In this document: piece after piece, positions 57,501 to 64,000 of the stretch
Layout: each line of letters starts with the position of its first letter
How positions within the stretch are numbered: the first letter of the stretch is position 1
Source of the DNA: Closterium sp. Naga37s-1
Lineage: Eukaryota > Streptophyta > Zygnematophyceae > Desmidiales > Closteriaceae
DNA: 64,000 nt
Reading direction: 5' to 3'
Assembly: GCA_947471745.1 (NCBI GenBank)
Contig: CANJKZ010000010.1
Span: forward strand, 4,645,001 to 4,709,000
Translations under genes and position numbers: made by a program
Notes under the pieces: generated by a model
Told to the model about the DNA's origin: nothing
The model's input: only the letters and a program-made list of their open reading frames with translations
Database searches by the model: none

Positions 57501-59899
57501 CTTCTCCCTGCACACCAGCCCATGTGACCATGTGACCACGTGACCATGTGATGTGACCACGTGACCATGTGACCATGTGATGTGACCACGTGACCATGTG
57601 ACCAAGTGACCACGTGACCATGTGACCACGTGACCATGTGACCATGTGATGTGACCATGTGACCATGTGATGTGACCACGTGACGATGTGACCATGTGAC
57701 CATGTGACCATGTGACCATGTGATGTGACCATGTGACCATGTGATGTGACCATGTGACCATGTGACCATGTGATGTGACCATGTGACCATGTCACAAGAG
57801 GCTCTTCTCCCTCATGCCCTGCCCTCATACCCTCATGCCCTCATGCCTCCTTCTGAGCCGTTCAGTCATGACCTCTCATGCTTTACCACCCACCCATGCA
57901 TGTGCCACATCACGATACCTGTCATGGCAGCAATGGCACCAGTCACTGTGTCGATACCTGTGGTGGCAGCAAGAGAGCGAGCGACCACCCCGGCTATATT
58001 GAAATCACTTTTGGGAATTCTCAAAAGTGATTTCAATATGGGACCAGTCACAAGTGGTGTGTCGATACCTGTGATGGCAGCAAGAGAGCAAGCGACCACC
58101 CCGAGCATGCCTTGCTCCCTGCACGCCCGCATGCCCGCTTCTGATCCCCGCGCCACCGCCAGCACACATAGGCAAGCGTCTCGGACGAGAGACACTGTCC
58201 GCCTGGTAGTTGTGGGGAAGGAGGGAGGAGGGGAAGGAGCAGAATGTGTATGTATGTGTAACCATATATATACACACAGGAAGAGAGGCAAGCAAGCTCA
58301 CACAGGCAGGCGTCTTGGAAGAGAGAAACAGTGCGCATGTGGTTGTGGGGAGGGAGGGAGGAGGGGAAGGAGCAGCAGGATAGAGACTCCAAAACAGAGT
58401 TTGAGACGGCTCAAACGTTCACTCACCCGTGGAGAATAATCTGGCTGAGAGGGTCCAGCAGGTGGAGTACAGGAGGCAGACAGGCTAGTTCCGGTTGCTC
58501 AGTGACCACCACGAGTACAGACACTGCTGCTGCTGCTGCTGCTCCTGCTGCTGACGCTGATGTTGGTGGATCCTGCGTTGGTCCCAGTGCTGTTGCTTCA
58601 AGCCTCTCCCCCACTGATTCTTCCAGCAGCGATCGGACGAAGTGAAAGGGCAGCGCGTCAAACACCTCATGCACCACGTCAGCGTCCCCGCATGCCACGT
58701 GGCCTGCTGCAGCTACCAGGCCTGCCGCCATGTCAGCTTCGTCTATGCTCATCAGCAGGTGCAGACATGCGTCCAGAGACGTGGAAGGCTCGTGTGAGGG
58801 GTGTGCTGGGGCATCAAGAGACGTGGAAGGCTCGTGTGAGGGGTGTGCTGGGGCATCAAGAGACGTGGAAGGCTCGTGTGAGGGGTGTGCTGGGGCATCA
58901 AGAGCAGCAGGTGACTTTTGAGTCGACTCAAGAGCAGCAGCTGCTGCATCGGCAGTGGCAACAGAGGGAGCAGCGGCGTCAGCAGGAGCAGCGGCAGCAG
59001 AGGTTGCACCCCCTTGCTCTGTGGCACTTTCCTCTTCCATCATCCCTTCATCCCCTGCTCCATCGTCCCCACCAACTGAAATATCCATGCTCACAGTAAC
59101 AAGCCCTCCGCCCTCCTCTTCCCCCTCCTCCTTCCCCCTCGTCTCCTCCTCAACCACCTCAATTTCCTCCTCCCTCTTTCTCTCCTCCTCAACCATCTCT
59201 GTTGTCATCGGTCCCTCCATCTCCTCCTTTCTCTCACCCTCCTCCTCAACCTTCCTCCCCCCTTCCTCCTGCTCCTCTTTCTCCCCCATGTCCTCCTCCT
59301 CCTTCGCCTCCTCCCCATCCTTCCTCCCCCTTTCATCCTGCTCCTCTCCCTCCTGCCCTACTTCCTCCACAGCAGCAGCGGCCGAAGCAGCAACAGCCGA
59401 AGCAGCAGCAGCAGACTCTGGGATAAAATTTGCAAGCGTAACCCCCAACGGGATCGCATCAGCAGCAGGAGCAGGAGCAGCAGGAGCAAGAGAAGCGGGC
59501 GCAGCAGCAGCAGGCGCAATAGAAGCAACAGCAGCAGGGGCAGCAGCAGTCACGAGCAGCAGCCCTTCAGATGTATAAGACCCAAGCAGTGAAGACCCAC
59601 CAACGTCATCTAAGCCATCACTGTTGTGTGGAGCCTCCGTGCTGCTGTGTGCTGGCACTTCATTCATGGTCAGTTCCTGCATGCCATTCTCCACAGCCTT
59701 GGCCTCAGCGAGAGGAACAGCAGCAGCAGGAGGAGGAACAGCAGCAGCGGGAACAGCGGCAGGAGGAGGAGGAACAGCAGCAGCGGGAACAGCAGCAGGA
59801 GGAGGAGCAGCAGCAAGTGGAACGGCAGCAGGAGGATCAACAGGAGGAGGAGCAGCAACAAGGGGAGCAGCAGCAGGTGCAGCAGCGACAGCAGCGGCA

Positions 59900-59968
<69 letters not shown>

Positions 59969-60903
59969 CCTGCAGCAAACGCCGAAGCCTCTTTCTCCTC
60001 CTCCACAACTGATGAATTTTCTCTGTCTCCGACTAGATGGCTAACAGAATTCGCACTAGTCACTTCGTCTTCCGTGTTATCCGCTAGTGAAACCGCGGGC
60101 CCTTGATGCATTGGCCCTTCGTCCACCTCCATTCGCGAAGGGCCTGCGAACGTCTGGCGAACTTCGTCATCGTCCAAAACCTTGACGTTGGTTTTCTTGA
60201 GCGGGTTTCCCAGCAGCAGTTCCGACGACTGCGACTGCGACGGCGACGTGTGTGACTGTGACGGCGACGTGTGCGACTGGGATGGCGACGCGTGCGACAT
60301 GTCCAGCAACGGGTCTGCCGCAGCAGAAGCGCCGCTGTCAGCAGCTTCAGTGACATTGCCAGGGACCGCTTCAAGTTCCTTTTCGCTTCCCGACTCCTTC
60401 CCAAAGGACGATCTTGACGCAGTTTTGCGTCTGGCTGTCGTCGGTCCAGATACAGACTTCCCACCTGTCCCGCTGCTCGACTCCGAGCCTATAGACGAGG
60501 TATGGGACGAGGTTCGGTCTCGGCGCGATCGGGATTGTAGCAGGCCGAGAAAGCCTCGTTTCCCAGGGGAGCGGCTCGCTTGCTGTAGCTCCGGCGTGCC
60601 TGGTTCGGCTAGAGGTTCGGTTGAAGGTACGGCTGCAGGTTCGGATGGTTTAGGATCGGGAGAAAGGTGGTGCTTGATCGTTTCTTTCAGAGACCGAGTG
60701 TGCGCGAAATTGTGACCGTTGGGAGTGTGACTATTGTGGGAGTGATACTTGGCGCTGTGACTGAACGGCCACATCCCTCGCAGAAACGTGCCATAAGCAG
60801 GCTTGCTGCGCGGTGAAGGTCGGTCGTCTGCTGTAACTATGGTGTCGACTCCATCTGCTTCGAACTCTTGAGTCTTAAGTTCCGCCATTTTCAGAGCACG
60901 CAT
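48569..60903 (-). CDS. NCDN: neurochondrin-family protein
   Basis: An armadillo/HEAT-like alpha-helical protein conserved in plants and animals; its plant role is poorly known. Thirteen exons in phase to the stop: 60903-58427, 58202-58069, 57078-57002, 56618-56348, 55813-55669, 55299-53842, 53398-53299, 52313-52194, 51791-51710, 51001-50829, 50189-50129, 49844-49760, 48653-48569; 1755 residues from the first ATG (60888 is an alternative start). Family blocks in order: DACLHLLMSIDEADMAAGL (end of exon 1), EAGMRACREQGMLGVVA, HVVTSILGDSWLAG, FVLALLRTAKQDIPCLLDTL, QYMLPALVHITSEPRGCTSL, ADVILNILAC, VPLDPHDFVSLLPAMAGW, NASILELSCEDVV. Plant homologues are far shorter; the extra length is a 700-residue low-complexity N-terminus and a Gly/Ser-rich insert in exon 6. 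Confidence 0.88.
48727..48965 (-). repeat. two upstream copies of the NCDN last exon
   Basis: Copies of the exon for LVTRERLNQVCKDARLRELL start at about 48963 and 48808, each after a G-flanked acceptor. The first lacks the TGA and would add a Pro-rich tail; the second has a one-base deletion near the end. The copy at 48653 carries the stop used here. Confidence 0.85.
48966..49745 (-). repeat. seven tandem shards of NCDN exon 12, about 112-bp unit
   Basis: The segment for KRAMVKSEYWGKVSR (CTTGACCATGGCTCGCTTCA on +) recurs at about 49061, 49174, 49282, 49420, 49532, 49642 and, in the true exon, 49792. At each joint there is a version of the AATT palindrome, intact only at 49442. Confidence 0.9.
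49442..49463. repeat. 22-bp perfect palindrome, AATT centre
   Basis: Half-arm GCCTTTGAGAA and its exact complement. Equivalent positions of neighbouring repeat units read TTTGAAAACTTCAGAG, TATAAGAACTATCAGAG, TTAGAGAATGCTCAGA and TTGGGAATTTCAAAG, that is, decayed versions. Confidence 0.92.
49925..49978 (-). repeat. 5' shard of NCDN exon 12
   Basis: A copy of the segment for CTECLSLWPQLK with acceptor CCAG, 130 bp upstream of the full exon. It breaks off at the AAG codon. Confidence 0.85.
50385..51145 (-). repeat. shards of NCDN exon 10
   Basis: 3' shards for KLPNSFGVIVKFLEFGHR with donors lie at about 50483-50390 and 50720-50607; a 5' shard for RTTYKTLALAACVNASILEL lies at about 51143-51048. 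The complete exon is 51001-50829. Confidence 0.88.
51400..51945 (-). repeat. shards of NCDN exon 9
   Basis: 3' shards (AGCCATGG...GGCAGCAGCG on +) at about 51403-51465 and 51580-51632, and a 5' shard at about 51893-51945 (GCCATGCGGATTCAAGGGAA). Exon 51791-51710 has both ends. GCATGGCATGGC runs are co-duplicated. Confidence 0.78.
52374..52785 (-). repeat. three 5' copies of NCDN exon 8, 150-bp unit
   Basis: Copies for LIDYMVETARTNMHHQLWSG begin near 52763, 52613 and 52463 and are nearly identical, each with an intact CAG acceptor, running into a PYVSSHPPA readthrough. The used exon is 52313-52194. Confidence 0.9.
52870..52985. repeat. second copy of the 13-kb interspersed repeat
   Basis: AGAGTTCTCCTAGCTAGGG and TTTCTCTAGTGCTGCTG...CCATGAGTGACAAGGAGAC align with 13050-13395. 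Here the 22-bp unit is present once, so the tandem array at 13 kb is a derived expansion. Confidence 0.75.
53700..53780 (-). repeat. 3' shard of NCDN exon 6
   Basis: CTCACCTCTCCTCCTGCGCG and the following 60 bases repeat the end of exon 6 and its donor (53836-53910). Confidence 0.85.
55370..55455 (-). repeat. 5' shard of NCDN exon 6
   Basis: A copy of the exon start coding FVLALLRTAKQDIPCLLDTL with its CCAG acceptor, almost identical to 55299-55230. Because the acceptor is intact, exon choice here is ambiguous. Confidence 0.87.
56110..56265 (-). repeat. 3' shard of NCDN exon 4
   Basis: The segment for VKRLEPVVAGRVWAADLRGG is repeated in diverged form with a GTTAGT donor (56145), about 200 bp downstream of the true donor. 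Confidence 0.8.
56670..56840 (-). repeat. 5' shards of NCDN exon 4 with ACGT palindrome
   Basis: Two copies of the VPGLARQLASSEDSSSKHKI start at about 56752-56675 and 56828-56790. TTTGAGACGTCTCAAA (56773-56788) stands exactly between them, and GAGAAGCAGATGGTAA occurs on both far sides. Confidence 0.9.
57085..57305 (-). repeat. duplicated intron segment with three GCGC palindromes
   Basis: AGCAGGAAGGGTCTGTG...GAGAGAAGCGTTAA occurs at 57090-57150 and again at 57246-57303. Between the copies, palindromes with TTTGAGGCGCCTCA begin at 57161, 57186 and 57211, exactly 25 bp apart (spacer AACGACCTC); the first has one mismatch. Confidence 0.95.
57515..57795. repeat. octanucleotide repeat (CCATGTGA/CCACGTGA)n
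   Basis: About 280 bp of an 8-bp unit with occasional TGTGA insertions in NCDN intron 2. All frames stay open (MVTWSHGH repeats), giving false proteins. CACGTG and CACATG hexamers are frequent as a result. Confidence 0.92.
57900..57995 (-). repeat. 3' shards of NCDN exon 2
   Basis: Copies of the exon 2 end (GGGGTGGTCGCT...CTGCCACCACAG/GTATCG) lie at 57995-57955 and, shorter, near 57930. The 44-bp inverted repeat separates the first copy from the exon. Confidence 0.87.
57996..58039. repeat. 44-bp inverted repeat, AATT centre
   Basis: Arms of 22 bases (ATATTGAAATCACTTTTG plus GGAA and its complement) with one mismatch pair (58014/58021). It is the TTTTGAG palindrome with a 13-base extension per side, the same total length as the element at 12953. 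Confidence 0.95.
58305..58415 (-). repeat. 5' shard of NCDN exon 2 and near-palindrome
   Basis: A diverged copy of the exon 2 start lies at about 58340-58305. TTTGAGACGGCTCAAA (58400-58415), one base from a perfect ACGT palindrome, lies between this shard and the exon 1 donor at 58426. Confidence 0.8.
58777..58931 (-). repeat. in-frame 42-bp coding repeat and TCGA palindrome inside NCDN exon 1
   Basis: Three copies of a 42-bp unit code DAPAHPSHEPSTSL repeats. Next to them TTGAGTCGACTCAA (58918-58931, left arm GTGACTTTTGAG) is read in frame as LESTQK. It is the only palindrome I find in a coding exon. Confidence 0.92.
59880..59975 (-). repeat. CAG/GCT-type triplet run in NCDN exon 1
   Basis: About 25 uninterrupted AGC triplets coding poly-Ala in the N-terminal region; length is probably polymorphic. 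Confidence 0.9.
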
Positions 60904-62300
60904 ACAATTGAGTGGCGGGCTTCAAGCGAGTGGCCGGAGAAAATTACGAAACGCGAAAAGAAGGCGCGTGGCTACTAATGCCCGCTAAGTTGTAAGAATT
61001 GACGAATCAGTACTTGGATATGTCATCGCCTGCAGCGCACGCCTTCCTGCCTAAAGGTAAACAAGGAAGACAGCAATAATAGCTGAAAGGGACTATTGTA
61101 TGCGAGAGCGGTAATGAGAAACATTATCCACTAGCACACTAGTTGATCATGTGCTAAACTGCTATAATACTACAATCTACTGGACGATCTTCCCTATCGT
61201 CTGCAGTCGCGTACGTAAACCTTTTGAAAATCTAGGACACAAATGACAGAACGACCTTCGCAGCTGAAGTTATTATAGTAGAGGGAACTATTGAAGTGAA
61301 AGTTAGGAGCAAGAATGCGAGTGACATGGAAGGGAGTGAAAAGCAGCAGGGAAATTCACTGAAAATATGAGGAGGTGCGTTACGGTCTAACACGGTGATA
61401 GACAATAACCGTTTTGTAACGTCTCGAATTCGACCGAACCGCACTGGATGACCAATGGACAATTACGCTAGTCCTTGAAACATCAGTGCAGCAGAAGACG
61501 GATGGCCACTCATATAGCTCGACCAATCCACCACACAAAATTCTTGTGAGGGCATTGGCGGTGGTGTGACAGACATCACAGGGAATCAATAGCAGAGCAG
61601 TCGTTGCCCGGCGAAAGCCTCGGTTCCAACGAGCCGCCTGTTACACATACTGTAATACGACCGGATGACGACACTCCAAGTTACTGTGCCTGCGAATTCA
61701 AATATCTCGTGAGCGTTACCCATTCGTACGCGAAATAAGTTGTTAAGTTGTTGATGACTGTGGGATCGCTGCATCCCATCTGTTGCTCTGCCAGCCTTGC
61801 ATCAGGGGAAGAAGCTCGCAAAGCTTGGCTTTCAACAACTCCCACTCAACAAGAGAGATCCTCATCAACGAGTTGGACATTATTCGTTACTCAATGCACC
61901 CATGCGTGGTTATAGCTTTCTACATCTGGACCATTTGCAATTTCACCAAAAGAAACGTTATTTTTTTATGCTGTGGCCAGGTTTCCATCCACACGTTTCA
62001 ATCTACACATTGGCAAAAAATATAACGCCAATGTTTTCAGAAGGGAAGCACCAAGAAACTTAGGTTTCTTATGGTGTTGCCACCATATATAGCATCATAG
62101 TTCGTGGAACAATGGGCCGGTGGAGAAATGAGAGGATCACTAGATTCAATACCCCAAGGGTATGGGCGAAGGCGAGGTTATGCCTACTAGTCGCAGTTAA
62201 GGAAACTGGGCTCCATGAATTGGTAGACAACGTTCCTCTTCGCGTCCCGCGTTACATTGCGCACCCCGCACTCCGACTCGTCATTGAAAAGTAGACAGCT
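60904..62300. other. intergenic, nothing recognised
   Basis: Upstream flank of the neurochondrin gene and AT-richer spacer. No coding domain, RNA gene or TTTTGAG palindrome seen. Confidence 0.45.
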
Positions 62301-62302
62301 GC

Positions 62303-62434
62303 CTCGGCAGGAAGGAACCTTGTAACTGCACATACAAAAGCAAGGCACATTAAAGAGTGGTTTTTTTAAGGCGCCTAAAAAATCCTCGGCAGGGTGAAAA
62401 CTTGTAACGACACATGCAATAGCAAGGTGCAAGA
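62303..62434. repeat. duplication joined by a GCGC-type palindrome
   Basis: CTTGTAACTGCACATACAA...AGCAAGG (62320-62343) recurs as CTTGTAACGACACATGCAAT (62400). Between the copies is a near-palindrome around GGCGCC (62370-62375) with T and A runs and GG/TCC outer bases, as at 41793. Confidence 0.75.
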
Positions 62435-62458
62435 ATGTCATTTTGCACCTCTTCTCAA

Positions 62459-64000
62459 CAAAGGCCCACAGGTTGCAGTAGTTCTTGTAGTGCTTCGTCT
62501 GTGACTGGACCCTCTGGCACGTCTGCTGGCTCTTCCTTGGAGAAGAGGTGCCAGACATCAACACCGTTACTTCTGGATCTCTCACGTGTTCTCCACGAAG
62601 GCCCACAGGTTGCAGTAGTTCTTGTAGTGCTTCGTCTGTGACTGGACCCTCTGGCACGTCTGCTGGCTCTTCCTTGGAGAAGAGGTGCCAGACATCAACA
62701 CCGTTACTTCTGGATCTCTCACGTGTTCTCCACGAAGGCCCACAGGTTGCAGTAGTTCTTGTAGTGCTTCGTCTGTGACTGGACCCTCTGGCACGTCTGC
62801 TGGCTCTTCCTTGGAGAAGAGGTGCCAGACATCAACACCGTCAATTCTGGATCTCTCACGTGTTCTCCACGAAGGCCCACAGGTTGCAGTAGTTCTTGTA
62901 GTGCTTCGTCTGTGACTGGACCCTCTGGCACGTCTGCTGGCTCTTCCTTGGAGAAGAGGTGCCAGACATCAACACCGTTACTTCTGGATCTCTCACGTGT
63001 TCTCCACGAAGGCCCACAGGTTGCAGTAGTTCTTGTAGTGCTTCGTCTGTGACTGGACCCTCTGGCACGTCTGCTGGCTCTTCCTTGGAGAAGAGGTGCC
63101 AGACATCAACACCGTTACTTCTGGATCTCTCACGTGTTCTCCACGAAGGCCCACAGGTTGCAGTAGTTCTTGTAGTGCTTCGTCTGTGACTGGACCCTCT
63201 GGCACGTCTGCTGGCTCTTCCTTGGAGAAGAGGTGCCAGACATCAACACCGTTACTTCTGGATCTCTCACGTGTTCTCCACGAAGGCCCACAGGTTGCAG
63301 TAGTTCTTGTAGTGCTTCGTCTGTGACTGGACCCTCTGGCACGTCTGCTGGCTCTTCCTTGGAGAAGAGGTGCCAGACATCAACACCGTTACTTCTGGAT
63401 CTCTCACGTGTTCTCCACGAAGGCCCACAGGTTGCAGTAGTTCTTGTAGTGCTTCGTCTGTGACTGGACCCTCTGGCACGTCTGCTGGCTCTTCCTTGGA
63501 GAAGAGGTGCCAGACATCAACACCGTTACTTCTGGATCTCTCACGTGTTCTCCACGAAGGCCCACAGGTTGCAGTAGTTCTTGTAGTGCTTCGTCTGTGA
63601 CTGGACCCTCTGGCACGTCTGCTGGCTCTTCCTTGGAGAAGAGGTGCCAGACATCAACACCGTTACTTCTGGATCTCTCACGTGTTCTCCACGAAGGCCC
63701 ACAGGTTGCAGTAGTTCTTGTAGTGCTTCGTCTGTGACTGGACCCTCTGGCACGTCTGCTGGCTCTTCCTTGGAGAAGAGGTGCCAGACATCAACACCGT
63801 TACTTCTGGATCTCTCACGTGTTCTCCACGAAGGCCCACAGGTTGCAGTAGTTCTTGTAGTGCTTCGTCTGTGACTGGACCCTCTGGCACGTCTGCTGGC
63901 TCTTCCTTGGAGAAGAGGTGCCAGACATCAACACCGTTACTTCTGGATCTCTCACGTGTTCTCCACGAAGGCCCACAGGTTGCAGTAGTTCTTGTAGTGC
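62459..64000. repeat. 137-bp satellite array, more than 11 units, open at the window end
   Basis: AAGGCCCACAGGTTGCAGTA recurs every 137 bp from 62459 to 63966. Units are almost identical; one near 62842 reads TCAATTCTGG for TTACTTCTGG. 137 is not a multiple of three and each unit gives the same short overlapping open frames on both strands, so a function as protein is unlikely. Confidence 0.97.

Noticed and set aside
57470..57830. His/Trp/Ser-rich proteins (HMVTWSHG repeats)
   Set aside because: They arise from the 8-bp intronic repeat in all three frames and lie between NCDN exons 2 and 3.
11059..58931. Cloning linkers or adaptors (centres form SalI, AatII, NarI/KasI and EcoRI hexamers)
   Set aside because: The arms are constant, flanks are diverged genomic duplicates, and mutated versions occur, which adaptor contamination would not show. 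The hexamers follow from a G-NNNN-C palindrome. Raw reads should still be checked.
62435..64000. Serial 70-76-residue frames on both strands
   Set aside because: The same short frames recur every 137 bp as a property of the satellite; neighbouring copies fall in different frames and cannot form one protein.
1..64000. tRNA, rRNA or other RNA genes
   Set aside because: I found no convincing cloverleaf or conserved RNA sequence by eye; a covariance-model search would be needed to exclude small RNAs.

Overview
The window is nuclear DNA of a streptophyte (plant-lineage) eukaryote. All five large genes are plant-type, all are split by GT-AG introns, and the coding exons are rich in CAG/GCN runs. 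A charophyte green alga of the zygnematophyte/Closterium type fits the repeat-laden introns, but that placement is an inference and cannot be proved from the sequence alone.

Layout: 16-5196 (-) an NFX1-type zinc-finger protein; 6497-14933 (+) an organellar RNase II/R (RNR1-like); 15.2-18.2 kb non-coding with two minisatellites bracketed by copies of a hairpin-rich repeat; 18.2-24.2 kb a degenerate L1-type non-LTR retrotransposon (-); 24.2-25.1 kb an element bounded by inverted repeats; 26.6-27.9 kb (+) a small unrecognised gene; 28721-37416 (-) a plant serine decarboxylase; 38792-47850 (+) a GH20 beta-N-acetylhexosaminidase; 48569-60903 (-) a neurochondrin-family protein; 62.4 kb to the end, a 137-bp satellite. 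The zinc-finger/RNase pair and the decarboxylase/hexosaminidase pair are head-to-head with gaps of about 1.3 kb. The hexosaminidase and neurochondrin genes converge. The five genes do not form a pathway. For four of them I could place exons whose reading phases agree from start to stop.

The outstanding feature is in the introns of the last four large genes. Almost every internal exon is accompanied by one to seven partial, diverged tandem copies ('exon shards') that usually keep one splice site. Lying between such copies is a family of short perfect or near-perfect palindromes with constant arms TTTTGAG/CTCAAAA and a self-complementary centre of four kinds (TCGA, ACGT, GCGC, AATT). More than 40 sites occur between 10.9 and 62.4 kb; I saw none in the first 10.9 kb or inside the retrotransposon. 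Some sit singly at duplication joints, some extend to 32-44 bp, and some are amplified into arrays with 76-, 27- or 25-bp periods. I regard this palindrome-and-duplication system as the main candidate for undescribed biology. A neutral byproduct of break repair and an assembly artefact are the alternatives to exclude.
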